A DNA stretch of 64,000 bases from JASLQO01 sp002327525 (GCA_030744435.1 JASLQO010000032.1:1-64000); one strand, 5' to 3'. Counted from the stretch's first letter, positions 26,850-36,164 are shown. Notes: generated by a model not told the origin, from the sequence alone. Translations and numbers: made by a program.

Positions 26850-27934
26850 GGCCAGTCCCTCGCGGGCACCATGAATGCGCCACCCGAGGTGCGCGCCAGC
26901 TGCCAGTAGGAGGCGGACGCCATCGGATCACCTTCCATCGGGAACATGATGACGTTGATCGGGACCTGCGCCGGGAGCTTGCCAACCGCATCCGAGAACA
27001 GATCCAGACGTTCTCGTCCGCTGACCATGGCCTTGCGCGGCGGCCGCGTTCCCTGTGTGGGCAGTGAGTCGCAAATCAGATACACGTTATCCGGCAGTGG
27101 TGTGAGCCTGCGCAGTGCCAGAAACAGGTTTTCGAGGCTGGTGCCACCCGCGGGAATGGTTTCGCGCACGGCATCGATGGCGTCGTCGAGCGGCCGCCCT
27201 TCGTCAATGGGAATCCACTGGTCATCGCTTTCAGGTACGAGTGAGCGAACTTCGGTGTCGAAGGCGAACAGCTGAAAAGAGGCGTCGAGCGGTAATTGCG
27301 CCGCCAGCCATTCCACCGTGCGCACCGCGCGCTGCCACTTCGGGGCCTGACGCTTGCGCGCGTCCGACATATTGCGCCGGCGCAACACGTTGACGATGCG
27401 CTCATCAAGCATGCTGGCGGAGACGTCCAGCGCGATCAGTATGTTCTTGCCGCCGACCTTCAGGCCGGTGAGGTACTGGCGGTCACCCTCGCCGACGAAA
27501 CTGCGCACCTTGCCCCCCTCGCTTGCTTGCTTCAGCTTGCGCAGGCGTTCCACTTCCTCCTCCCGTGAATCGACGTCCGATTTGAGCTCTTCCAGACTCT
27601 TGATTTTTGCCAGCGACAGCTCGTTGATGTGCGCAAACTCCTCGGTGGTCTGTTCGATCTCAGTGCTCGTACTGATGAGTTTCTGGTCCGAGTCTGCCAC
27701 CCGCTGCAAGAGATCCTCCAGGCGCTCTTTCAGCTCGAACAGATCGCGTTCGCCGTTCTGCATCTGATAGTCGAGCATGCGTACTTCGGATAGCAGGTCT
27801 TTGTTCACCACCTTGGCGTCTTCCTCGGACTCGTGATTGATGATGAGGAAGATCAATACCACGGCGCCGAAACCGCACGACATCACGTCCAGGAAGGACA
27901 AAGAGAAGACGTTGAGACGCCGGCGGCGTGACAT
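26846..27934 (-). CDS. ExbD-like von Willebrand A protein 1
   Basis: A 362-residue paralogue of the next gene. MSRRRRLNVFSLSFLDVMSC begins a basic N-terminus and a single helix (about 10-32) that again contains the ExbD-like Asp (FLDVM). A long coiled coil (about 35-150, many Glu/Lys/Leu heptads) and a VWA domain follow. MIDAS residues are complete: DVSASM, AGGTSLENL and ICDS. A metal-dependent adhesion domain held at the end of a stalk in the periplasm is the likely layout. ATG 27934 lies 1 bp after the previous gene. Confidence 0.8.
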   Translation of the reverse strand: MSRRRRLNVFSLSFLDVMSCGFGAVVLIFLIINHESEEDAKVVNKDLLSEVRMLDYQMQNGERDLFELKERLEDLLQRVADSDQKLISTSTEIEQTTEEFAHINELSLAKIKSLEELKSDVDSREEEVERLRKLKQASEGGKVRSFVGEGDRQYLTGLKVGGKNILIALDVSASMLDERIVNVLRRRNMSDARKRQAPKWQRAVRTVEWLAAQLPLDASFQLFAFDTEVRSLVPESDDQWIPIDEGRPLDDAIDAVRETIPAGGTSLENLFLALRRLTPLPDNVYLICDSLPTQGTRPPRKAMVSGRERLDLFSDAVGKLPAQVPINVIMFPMEGDPMASASYWQLARTSGGAFMVPARDWP

Positions 27935-27935
27935 G

Positions 27936-29075
27936 TCAGGACTCCACGACAATCAACTCGTAACGCAATCCGTCGTGAACACCCTTCGTGCCGATTTTTC
28001 CTTGTTGCGGCAATCCGAGTCGGTTTCCCTCCAGGGGATATGCGTGGCCTTCGATTAGGACATGCGTGGCGGCCCCGACCGAGGTGGTAGATCGCACCGG
28101 TTTGCCCGCGGAGGCCAATCTGGTTGTCAGCCGTGGCGCACCGTCCCCGGTTATGCGAGCCGAGTGATGGGCGAAGTTGTTCATAATCGCATCGGGTTCG
28201 ATGGTGCGCATGGAGATTCCGAGATCGCTGAGCGCCGAAGTGAGGCCCGGCAGGCACGCGGTGTGTGGACTCAACAGCAAAGTGGCGTCGGTCGGCAACC
28301 GGGCGTGTACGACCGAGAGCCTTTGTGCGAGCTTTTCCTGCAATGCAGCCTTCACCACTGAGACTCGCCGTTCGTGATCGGTGAGCGTCACGACCACTTC
28401 GAATTCGCCACCCTCAGGTTCGCTATCCGTCCAGGCAAATACCTGGTTGTAGAGCTGCTGCTCGGTATTTGCTGCGTGCAGCGGGTCGAAACGTGTCTGG
28501 TGTACGAAGCGATCCGCGATGAGATTCACCCAGCCATCCACGCAGGATGTGAAACCACAGCCGGTGAGTTCTTCTGCGGAAACGCATCGCAGCTCGTCAT
28601 CGAGGGCCAGTTCGGTGAGACAGGCGTGATTCAGATGCAGGTCGAGCACGTAGGTTCGTGGGCCGATGTCCATGTGACTGGCAAGCAGCACGGCGGTGTC
28701 CACGAAGCCGCGAACCTCAAGCCCTGCCTCTTGCGCGATGCCCAGCAAAACGCCGAGTTGATCGTTGCTGAACACTCCGGGCACGCTGATCACTACGGCC
28801 TCGCTGGCGAATGTTGATAGTTCCAGTAGGTGCTGGTAGACGAGGTCGGCATTATTGGCGCAGAGGCTCGACGGGAATGGCAGCGGGTCGGTGTTCATCC
28901 GCGCGAGATAGTGCTGATTGGCGCTCTGGGGATGTAGGCGCGCTTGTTCGCGGGCGTCACGGCCGAACACGACAGCCCCCCCCTGCAGCAGGGCCGCACC
29001 TGGCTGTGCGTAGAGCACCTGGGCACCACGGTACAGCGTCAGCTCGGCATCGTTCAATTCGAGCAGCAGCGTCAC
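27936..29075 (-). CDS. Hsp70/actin-like ATPase-fold protein
   Basis: A 379-residue soluble protein. The N-terminus LLLELNDAELTLYRG and VVFGRDAREQARLHPQSANQ resemble the first nucleotide-binding lobe of Hsp70-like proteins, and VVISVPGVFSNDQLGVLL plus GLEVRGFVDTAVLLAS resemble its second half. The phosphate-loop residues are atypical (no clear DLGTT), and no substrate-binding domain is present, so ATPase activity is unsure. The GTG start at 29075 shares one base with the TAG of the ExbB-like gene. Confidence 0.65.
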   Translation of the reverse strand: MTLLLELNDAELTLYRGAQVLYAQPGAALLQGGAVVFGRDAREQARLHPQSANQHYLARMNTDPLPFPSSLCANNADLVYQHLLELSTFASEAVVISVPGVFSNDQLGVLLGIAQEAGLEVRGFVDTAVLLASHMDIGPRTYVLDLHLNHACLTELALDDELRCVSAEELTGCGFTSCVDGWVNLIADRFVHQTRFDPLHAANTEQQLYNQVFAWTDSEPEGGEFEVVVTLTDHERRVSVVKAALQEKLAQRLSVVHARLPTDATLLLSPHTACLPGLTSALSDLGISMRTIEPDAIMNNFAHHSARITGDGAPRLTTRLASAGKPVRSTTSVGAATHVLIEGHAYPLEGNRLGLPQQGKIGTKGVHDGLRYELIVVES

Positions 29076-29875
29076 TATCCGCGTACCTGAAGGTGGCGGA
29101 TCAGGCGCTGATCGCAGTAGTTCTGGGTATCCAGCACCAGCCGTTCCTGTATGAGTTGAAGCTGGTGTGTGAGGAACATGATCACGATGCTTATTACCAG
29201 CGCGATGAAGGTGGAGTTGAATGCCACTCCCAGGCTCTCGGTGACGCCGATGATGTCGCCTTCCACCGCTTTGTATGCCTGCCCCAGCGCCTGACTGATG
29301 CCGCGCACAGTGCCGATGAAGCCAATCGAAGGAATAGCCCATGCTATGTATCGCACCATCGCGAGTTCGGAGTCGAGCCGGTCGGATTCTGCCTCACACA
29401 CGGATTTCACCGCCTCCGAGACGTCCTGGACATTGCGTGTTGAGGAAAAACGCTGGAGTGCCGATGTCAGGGCGCGCGGCAGCAGGTAGGTCTGTACCTC
29501 GTCGGGCAGTGCCTGGATGGGTCGGGTATACTCGCGTGTGTCCTCCGGCAGGATACTCATGCCCTCGGTGACCTTGACGATGTCTTCCTGCAGCAGCGCG
29601 CGTTCTTTCAGACTCGCGCGCATCTTGTAGCCCATGATCGCCATGGCCCAGAGCATCAGTATGAAACAGGATTCCTGCTCATAGTCCTTGAGCACGACGA
29701 ACATCGACCGGTCCTGCACGAAAGGTTCTCCGGCGGCCGCGAGTTCGGCCTGCTCGCTCAGGATGGCTTCGGCGTTGGGGCGGATGACTGTGAGGTAGAT
29801 CAGATGCACGATGATCAACGCCAGCATCAGTGCCGTGAGTTGATAAACTAGTTCGAAAGGCAGTTGTCGCTTCAA
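29075..29875 (-). CDS. MotA/TolQ/ExbB proton-channel family protein
   Basis: A 266-residue membrane protein with helices at about 10-32, 68-87, 165-195 and 212-240. WAIPSIGFIGTVRGISQAL matches the ExbB/TolQ signature (LLGLLGTVxG), and GVTESLGVAFNSTFIALVIS matches the last helix that lines the channel. Such pentamers use proton flow to move ExbD- or MotB-like partners. The two VWA proteins encoded just downstream carry ExbD-like helices and are the natural partners. Confidence 0.88.
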   Translation of the reverse strand: MKRQLPFELVYQLTALMLALIIVHLIYLTVIRPNAEAILSEQAELAAAGEPFVQDRSMFVVLKDYEQESCFILMLWAMAIMGYKMRASLKERALLQEDIVKVTEGMSILPEDTREYTRPIQALPDEVQTYLLPRALTSALQRFSSTRNVQDVSEAVKSVCEAESDRLDSELAMVRYIAWAIPSIGFIGTVRGISQALGQAYKAVEGDIIGVTESLGVAFNSTFIALVISIVIMFLTHQLQLIQERLVLDTQNYCDQRLIRHLQVRG

Positions 29876-29885
29876 GATCTATTCC

Positions 29886-30074
29886 TCAGATATCGACGGG
29901 GAAAGGAGCGGGGAAGTCTTCTGAAATCTCCTCACTCGGAACGAAAACCTCACCAGATTCCGGTAACTGTTCGTCCTCGGGGGAGGGCGGCTCATCAATG
30001 CTCTCGGCCGCCAGGGCGGCGACTGCCGTGGCTAGTGCGGCGGCAGCGATGACCGTCAACCATCGTTTTGTCAT
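29886..30074 (-). CDS. Small acidic secreted protein
   Basis: A 62-residue protein with a signal peptide (TKRWLTVIAAAALATAVAALA) and a short mature part of about 38 residues rich in Glu, Asp and Pro (SPEDEQLPESGEVF). ATG 30074 follows a strong AGGAGGT. Mature peptide function is unknown, but its fixed place within the operon argues for a real component. Confidence 0.65.
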   Translation of the reverse strand: MTKRWLTVIAAAALATAVAALAAESIDEPPSPEDEQLPESGEVFVPSEEISEDFPAPFPVDI

Positions 30075-30105
30075 ATTCACCTCCTGCCTGCTCCTCAAGA
30101 CCGGG

Positions 30106-32169
30106 TCACTCCGCGTAGCGCGCAATACGAAATCCCACATCGCGGCGGGCATCGATACCATAGTCTCTAAAAGACAGCCGCAGATCGGTTGCGGTTCCGT
30201 GCATCCAGCTCGAACCCTTGATCACATGATACTCGCCCTCGGCGGGACCCAGGTGGTCCTTTACGGCGTTGGCGGAGGGGATTTCGTAGAAGTCGTGCAC
30301 CCACTCCGCGGCATTGCCGCCGAGGTCGTGCAATCCATGGGCATTGGCGGCGAAGGTCTCCACCGGGGCTGAAACCGAGTAGTTGTCGTTGTAGCCGAAA
30401 ATGATACGTCCGACGAGATGGGCGGCGGAGCGATCGGCATAGTTGCCATGCCTGTCCGGTGGTGGCAGTGCCTTGCCCCAGGGAAACCTTAGCGGCTCGC
30501 CTGCGCTCGAATCGTGGCGGGCGGACCAGGCCCATTCCACCTCGCTCGGCAATCGGTAACCGTTCGACCCCGGATTGAATCCTCTCACCTTACTGAACTC
30601 CTCGGTGTAGAACGGGTCGCGGCCTTCCTGAGCCGACAACCAGTTGCAGTATCTGGCCGCGTCGTGCCAGCTGAGATTGACGGCTGGTTGATCGTCCTTA
30701 TTCAGGTTCTGATCCTCATAGCTGCCGGAATCGTGACCATCGGCGAATGCCCGGAACTGGGCATTGGTTACCTCGCTGGTCGCGAGATAGAACAGACGCG
30801 TGAACGATGCATCGCGCAGTATTTCGTTTGCGCGTCGACCCGGCTCCCGGCGCGATGCGCCGAGGCGGATCGTGCTGCCTTCCAACAACACCATCGCTTG
30901 GCCCTGTACCGTTTTGACGAGTGGTTTCAGTGCGGCCAGACGAGCCTCGGCAAGGGTCAGAAGTCGGACTTTCACCTCCTGTGTGAGACCATTGCGGGGT
31001 GTAACCGTGGCGCGGTACCCCGCGTAGCCGGGCAGGCGGATCTCGATGTCGTGAGGGCGTGTGGGCAGTTCCAACGTCTGATTGGCGCCTCCATGCTCGT
31101 CGCCGTCGACGTACAACGTGCCCCCGCTTGGCTGGCTGACGACTTGCAGAAGGCCGGTGAGCTGGGTGAGAGTCAGGTCGAGCTTGCGGGTCTCGCGGCG
31201 CGTCAGGCGTAGCGTACGATTGGCAGGTGCGAAACCCGCTTTGTACGCCTGCAGCCGAAAGCGCCTGCCGGAGGGTAACTCCAGCTTGAGAGGCGTGGCG
31301 CCCACATACTTGCCATCCAGCGTGACCCCTGCGCCCGGCGGGTTCGAGGTGATGTCGAGAACGCCGTCTGCCTTGCTGAGGGTTGGTGCGTCGAGGGCGC
31401 GCTCCTCCAGTGGGCCGACGAGAACACGTTGAAGGTGGCTCTTGTGACCGTCGAGCCGCAGACGAATATCATGTTCTCCGGCCAGAATCTCGACGACCGC
31501 GGGGGTGACCTGGCCGGTGTCGATCTCATCGACGAGGATGCGGGCGCCGTCGGGTACGCTGCTGATAGTAACGTCCGCCCAGTTCGGAACCAGCTCGTGT
31601 CGAACGATCTGGGGCTGTTGCCGCCCGACGACATCGACCTCGATGCCTGCGTCCTGGTAGCGCGAATGAGCGAAGGTGACCGAACGTGTACCGGCATCCA
31701 CGTCGATATCGGTCAGTGGCGTCTCGCCGAGCGGCCGTCTGTCGACGGCGATGACAACGCCGTCTGGCACCGTGTCGAACGTGACCTTTCCCGGCAATGG
31801 CACGAAGCTGAATTCGAATCGCTGGTTGCGTTCGCCGGTAATCGTGACTTCGGTATCGATGGGATAGTAGCCCTGAGAGTTGGCTGAGAGTCGATAGCCG
31901 GCTTCCATCATGAGATGCGTGCCGCCAACCTCCATGGAGGGTCCGCCCGATAGCCGGATCTCGTCTACCGGGGGGGTGAACACGAATTGCACGGAGCGCG
32001 CGGCAAACAGAAACGTGAGGAAGCCGATTGCGAGTACCGCGAACGCCCCCACGATGACCTGAGTGGTGGAGAACCGGCGCACCCCGGTGTTTTGTTCCGT
32101 GCGCGGCTGATAGCGAACGCGCTCGATGACCACATCGTCGTTTGCTTCGCTCGCGGGTCGAGAACTCAC
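30106..32169 (-). CDS. PEGA-repeat protein with inactive SUMF1-like domain
   Basis: A 687-residue protein: polar N-terminus, one membrane helix (about 38-60), then a periplasmic part. Several PEGA-type beta repeats follow (VTFDTVPDGVVIAVDRRPLG, VTISSVPDGARILVDEIDTG, LDITSNPPGAGVTLDGKYVG, LQVVSQPSGGTLYVDG). The C-terminal ~270 residues are an FGE-sulfatase (SUMF1) domain (LATSEVTNAQFRAF, YRLPSEVEWAWSAR, GLHDLGGNAAEWVHDFYE, DVGFRIAR). The catalytic cysteines are absent (WMHGTATD where active FGEs have Cys), so it is probably a binding domain. GTG 32169 overlaps the previous stop as GTGA; TTG 32190 is possible. Confidence 0.82.
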   Translation of the reverse strand: MSSRPASEANDDVVIERVRYQPRTEQNTGVRRFSTTQVIVGAFAVLAIGFLTFLFAARSVQFVFTPPVDEIRLSGGPSMEVGGTHLMMEAGYRLSANSQGYYPIDTEVTITGERNQRFEFSFVPLPGKVTFDTVPDGVVIAVDRRPLGETPLTDIDVDAGTRSVTFAHSRYQDAGIEVDVVGRQQPQIVRHELVPNWADVTISSVPDGARILVDEIDTGQVTPAVVEILAGEHDIRLRLDGHKSHLQRVLVGPLEERALDAPTLSKADGVLDITSNPPGAGVTLDGKYVGATPLKLELPSGRRFRLQAYKAGFAPANRTLRLTRRETRKLDLTLTQLTGLLQVVSQPSGGTLYVDGDEHGGANQTLELPTRPHDIEIRLPGYAGYRATVTPRNGLTQEVKVRLLTLAEARLAALKPLVKTVQGQAMVLLEGSTIRLGASRREPGRRANEILRDASFTRLFYLATSEVTNAQFRAFADGHDSGSYEDQNLNKDDQPAVNLSWHDAARYCNWLSAQEGRDPFYTEEFSKVRGFNPGSNGYRLPSEVEWAWSARHDSSAGEPLRFPWGKALPPPDRHGNYADRSAAHLVGRIIFGYNDNYSVSAPVETFAANAHGLHDLGGNAAEWVHDFYEIPSANAVKDHLGPAEGEYHVIKGSSWMHGTATDLRLSFRDYGIDARRDVGFRIARYAE

Positions 32170-33665
32170 TGCGTGAGACGTTCCTGGCAACGAATGTCCA
32201 CCGGATCCATTTGCGGGCGTACCTTAATCTGCGCACGGACGTCACGGCACCCGTCACGACTGCCGATCAGGGTATAGGCACCCGGGCGCAGATCAATCTG
32301 TTTCTCGGCAAACCGGCCGAGCCTGCCGACGCTGGAGAGCACTATATCCGTGGCATTATCGGAACGCAGCAGTACCGGGACGGGCGCCGCGTATATTTCC
32401 AGCAGGCGGGCAACCTCTTGGATACGGGCGGTAAGTGCTGGTCCGCGCGGATCCAGCAGGCGGGCTCTGTCAATGATGCGTTGTGCCTCGCTGTAACGCC
32501 TGTCGGACGAGAGGCGGTCCGATTCGGCAGATATCTTCGCCAGTGTGGCAATGGTGCTGGCCTGCTCAGTGGCTCTCTGCTTGCCTGAGCGGGCGAACTG
32601 GATGTTGGCATCCAGGTCCAGAATGCCCTGGTAGGCGTCAGAGGCGGCCTGCCAGCGCTCCTCGCGCTCGGCGTTCTCGGCTTCTGCTCGCAGGCGTGTG
32701 ATGTGCGCGAGTTCCGCCTGATCGGCGGTCTGCTGTAATCCGCCGAGTGCGATGGCGTTGCCCGGATCGATTGCGAGTGCCCGGTTGAATGCCGTCTTCG
32801 ACTCGGAGAACTGCTTACGATCCAGCGCCTCGAAGCCCCTCGAGAGCTGGGTTTGCAGCTTATGCTCGTTCGAACCGCGGCGTGCGTTCGTGATGAAGGT
32901 GACAAGTCCAGGTGTCGACGGATCGAGGGAAAGAATGTTCTGGTAGATGGCGAGCGCCTCATGCCACTCGCCCTGCAGCTCATGATTGCGCGCGGAGCGT
33001 AGTGCGGCAAGAATTTCCGGGATGAGAGCAGCCCGGCGCTTCGCCTCCAGCGCTGCCGTGTTTTGCGGCTTGATCGTGAGTGCCCGCACTATGGCGGCGT
33101 CGGCGGCTGCCTGATCCCGGGCATCAATGGCCGTGAGCGATGCTGCGAGGGCTGTGTCGAAGCGCGTCTGCGCCTGTGCGATGAGCACACTGAGCGCTTC
33201 CCTTGCCCGCGCGTAGCTGGCGATTGCCGCATCAAAACGTTCAGCCACGAACGCTTCGTCACCCACCTGCGCCAGTAACCGGGCCTCATCGTAAGACCCG
33301 GCGGCCCAGGCGCTGACGTTGAGTTCGTTGTTGAGCCGCAGTTCGAGTTCCACGAACTGCGCGAGCTGTTCCTGTGCCTGCGCCCTTGCCTGTTCGCGCT
33401 GCAATTGCTGGTAGGGGGGCAACCGATCGTTGGCGCCGGCACGCTGCGCCGGGACGGGTGCGCTGGTAACGTCCACCGGGCTGTCGTGGCGTTCCACGAC
33501 GAGGCGAGGTGCATACTCGAACAACAGAAAAGTCAGCACAATGGCGGCCAGGAGTGCTGCGAACGGTTTCCATCTCGTTTGTTGGCGTTGCGGCCTTTGC
33601 GCAATAGCCTCGTCGCGGTGCGAGAGCGGAACCCGGCGCGGTTCGATGACATCGGATTCATGCAT
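32166..33665 (-). CDS. Membrane-anchored TPR-like protein
   Basis: A 499-residue protein: ~32-residue cytoplasmic N-terminus, one helix (about 33-50, FAALLAAIVLTFLLFEYAP), a coiled-coil (about 85-115) and TPR-like helical repeats (IYQNILSLDPSTPGL, AFNRALAIDPGNAIALGGLQ, AYQGILDLD). The last ~80 residues form a beta domain ending DLRPGAYTLIGSRDGCRDVR and VDIRCQERL, with two cysteines and PEGA-like character. It lies 5 bp after its upstream gene. Likely a periplasmic scaffold. Confidence 0.72.
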   Translation of the reverse strand: MHESDVIEPRRVPLSHRDEAIAQRPQRQQTRWKPFAALLAAIVLTFLLFEYAPRLVVERHDSPVDVTSAPVPAQRAGANDRLPPYQQLQREQARAQAQEQLAQFVELELRLNNELNVSAWAAGSYDEARLLAQVGDEAFVAERFDAAIASYARAREALSVLIAQAQTRFDTALAASLTAIDARDQAAADAAIVRALTIKPQNTAALEAKRRAALIPEILAALRSARNHELQGEWHEALAIYQNILSLDPSTPGLVTFITNARRGSNEHKLQTQLSRGFEALDRKQFSESKTAFNRALAIDPGNAIALGGLQQTADQAELAHITRLRAEAENAEREERWQAASDAYQGILDLDANIQFARSGKQRATEQASTIATLAKISAESDRLSSDRRYSEAQRIIDRARLLDPRGPALTARIQEVARLLEIYAAPVPVLLRSDNATDIVLSSVGRLGRFAEKQIDLRPGAYTLIGSRDGCRDVRAQIKVRPQMDPVDIRCQERLTQ

Positions 33666-33670
33666 GCCGG

Positions 33671-34885
33671 TCAGGACGGTTCTGCTGACACGGCGTCATC
33701 ATCGATGGCGTCGTCGGGGGCGGGCAGACCGAGGTCCTCGAAATAGAATCTGTGCAAAATGCGCCGCAATTCCTGGTACTGCTCCTCAACGGTGCCCTGA
33801 AGGCGCACGGTCTGGTTTTCCAACTCGATGGTGTGCGCAACGACTTCGGCCTCGGCTGACACTCCTAGCTCCTGTAGTACTTCGGCGTGCATTTCGGCTT
33901 CATTGCGGCGCATGACCGCGCTCTTGAGCAGCGCGGCCCCGGCGATGACAGACGTGAAGGCACTGGCGTCGACGTAGGCGTCGCTGCTCTCATACATAGC
34001 GGCCGCGCCGCCGACCAGCGCCCCGACGCCCGCCATGGCCCGTCGGCGAGACTGTTCCCTCAGTTGGCGGTAGGCGATGGCTTCGGCGTAGGTGGAACGT
34101 CGCCAGTTCTGATAGCTGTCGTACATGTTGCGATGGAAACTCGCGTAGTACTCATCGAGCGTATCGATGAATAGGTATTCGCGCTCACGAACCCGGCGTA
34201 CGCGCGACAACATCGGATCGTCAGCGGCGGGCAGACGCTTCAGCACGAACTCTCCACCGGGGCCGGTGTCCACGTGCGTGGCGAACGCATCGGGAGCGAA
34301 TTCGCGGGCAAACTTCATTTCCGCAGTGGCGCGGATCCCGGTGATCTCCTCGTCGGTGAGGGACTTTCTATAGGCGAGCATGTCGTCGGCCAGACTCTTA
34401 TAGATACTCTGAAACGGATCGATATCCAGGGGCACTATGGCCTCATAAGCGTACTTGCTGGCGAGGGCCGAGTACCGGCGTGTGAACCACTGCGTTCCCC
34501 GGGCGTCGGTTACCGTGGCTTCGAGCGTCATGGCCTCGCCATTGGACGAGATGATCCTGCCGGTAACGACGACGTCCACTGCATTGGTCGGTCTGGGAAT
34601 GACCCGTACTGCCCCCCAATTACCAGTGCTCTGCAGGAGATTCTTGGCGAAGTAGGGTATGTAGTTGGCCTCTGCGCGCCGGATATCGGGCTGGACCAGC
34701 TGTTTGACCTGTTCGTCGAAGGTCTCCGGCACGTTTGCGTCGAATATCGTCACACCGATGTCGAGCAGGTGCGCCTCGGCCTGCACCGCATCGAACTGCT
34801 CGGGCGGTGTCATGTCCACCGTGCGCATTTCCTGGGTCACACACCCGTACAGCAGCACACACGCCATTGGAAGGAGCCTGTTCAT
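33671..34885 (-). CDS. Envelope operon lipoprotein with helical domain
   Basis: A 404-residue lipoprotein with signal MNRLLPMACVLLYGC (lipobox LLYGC). The first mature domain (LLDIGVTIFDANVPETF, WGAVRVIPRPTNAVDVVVTG) resembles outer-membrane assembly lipoproteins; then comes a helical region, a glycine-rich hydrophobic hairpin (MAGVGALVGGAAAM, FTSVIAGAALLKSA) that may insert in a membrane, and a C-terminal helical tail. Start 34885 has GAGAAGG upstream. No named family. Confidence 0.7.
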   Translation of the reverse strand: MNRLLPMACVLLYGCVTQEMRTVDMTPPEQFDAVQAEAHLLDIGVTIFDANVPETFDEQVKQLVQPDIRRAEANYIPYFAKNLLQSTGNWGAVRVIPRPTNAVDVVVTGRIISSNGEAMTLEATVTDARGTQWFTRRYSALASKYAYEAIVPLDIDPFQSIYKSLADDMLAYRKSLTDEEITGIRATAEMKFAREFAPDAFATHVDTGPGGEFVLKRLPAADDPMLSRVRRVREREYLFIDTLDEYYASFHRNMYDSYQNWRRSTYAEAIAYRQLREQSRRRAMAGVGALVGGAAAMYESSDAYVDASAFTSVIAGAALLKSAVMRRNEAEMHAEVLQELGVSAEAEVVAHTIELENQTVRLQGTVEEQYQELRRILHRFYFEDLGLPAPDDAIDDDAVSAEPS

Positions 34886-34974
34886 TGCCTTCTCGCCGTC
34901 TCCTGTCATGGCCCACCGCAGCTTCTTCGGCCGATACGCCTGCTTGTGCTCTGCGCCGTTAGACATCTATTGTG

Positions 34975-36039
34975 TCAGCGCCCCTTGTAGCGTCGATACT
35001 CCTCCCAGAGTTTCTCTTTAAGCTCCGGGTCGGTTTCCTGCATGGCGGCCTCTCGCAGCTGCCTGGCAATGATATCGTCATCGCGAGCGTCGGGGATGTC
35101 GTCCGGCACCGGACCACCGGGCATGCTGCCTGTTGCCGGAGGACGTGGTGCGCTCCGCCCCCGGGGTGCCGGGGTCGCGCGACCATCGTTGCCGCCCGTG
35201 TCGCCGGAATCCCCGGATCCACTTGGAAAACTGCCACTGGTATCAGTGTTCGAGCTGGCGACGCCGCCCCCGGTGCCCGGGCTCTCGTTGCTGCGACGCT
35301 CGATGGTCGCGCGTTCAGCCATGATCTCGCCGTCGATTTCCCCGAGTGCGGTCTCGAACTCTCCCTCGCCACCGGATTCGTCGGTCACTTGTCCGCCGCC
35401 GCCGTTTTCGGTCTGGGATTCACCGGGGGTGCCGGGAATCTCGTTACTGGTTTCCCAGCCTCCCGGAGCACCGGAGTCGCTTTCCCAGTCACCGTCTCCC
35501 TCCGCACCCTCTGAAGAGGGATCTGCGAAGGGTCCTCCCGGGCGTCCTGCGTTGTTGTCTTTGCCCTCGCCATCTGCCTTCGGCAGGCTGCCGGTACCGT
35601 CCTTTTCGCTGTCACTATCACCGCTGTCCGGTCCCGGGGGAACCCCAGGTGCTGCTGGTGGTGCAGGTGCGTCGGGAAATACCCCGCCCCCCGGTGCACG
35701 GTCACCTCCCGGCGAATCTGGCATGCCGCTGGAAGGGGGTGGTCCACCGGTCTGTCCACCGGGCGCAGCCGGTGGTTGTCCGGAAGGGGAAGGCATGCCG
35801 CTGGGAGATGGGTTGCCCGAGCTGGGCGCGCCGCCCGATTGAGGCATCCCCGATGGGGATGGAGAGCTGGGTGGGGAGGGGGTACCACCGGGCATCGGCG
35901 AGCTGGTGGGGCTTGGAGGCATGGGCGGTTGCTGAGTGGGGCTGTTCATGGGCGTGATGGGCGCGCAGCCGGTCCACAGCAGGATACCGGTTGCCAGTGC
36001 CAGCAGTCCTGCAATTTGTTTCGGGAGCTTGTGCTTCAT
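34975..36039 (-). CDS. Pro/Gly/Ser-rich lipoprotein
   Basis: A 354-residue lipoprotein: signal peptide with lipobox LLWTGC, followed by about 250 residues of low-complexity Pro-Gly-Ser-Met sequence (repeated PSPSGMP units) that becomes Asp/Glu/Gly-rich, and a short folded C-terminus (IARQLREAAMQETDPELKEK) with a basic end. Such long flexible linkers span the periplasm or cover the surface. ATG 36039 is chosen for the signal peptide; ATG 36054 is also possible. Proline- and glycine-rich low complexity makes family searches weak. Confidence 0.7.
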   Translation of the reverse strand: MKHKLPKQIAGLLALATGILLWTGCAPITPMNSPTQQPPMPPSPTSSPMPGGTPSPPSSPSPSGMPQSGGAPSSGNPSPSGMPSPSGQPPAAPGGQTGGPPPSSGMPDSPGGDRAPGGGVFPDAPAPPAAPGVPPGPDSGDSDSEKDGTGSLPKADGEGKDNNAGRPGGPFADPSSEGAEGDGDWESDSGAPGGWETSNEIPGTPGESQTENGGGGQVTDESGGEGEFETALGEIDGEIMAERATIERRSNESPGTGGGVASSNTDTSGSFPSGSGDSGDTGGNDGRATPAPRGRSAPRPPATGSMPGGPVPDDIPDARDDDIIARQLREAAMQETDPELKEKLWEEYRRYKGR

Positions 36040-36164
36040 CTGTATCTCGACCATTGTCCAGCTATAACCAGCCAACCTCGCGCTCTGCGACCGGCGCGCT
36101 ATTGGCTCGAGCATAGGCCATCGAGTATGAACGTAACCTGTACCGCCCCGAGATGCACATGACC

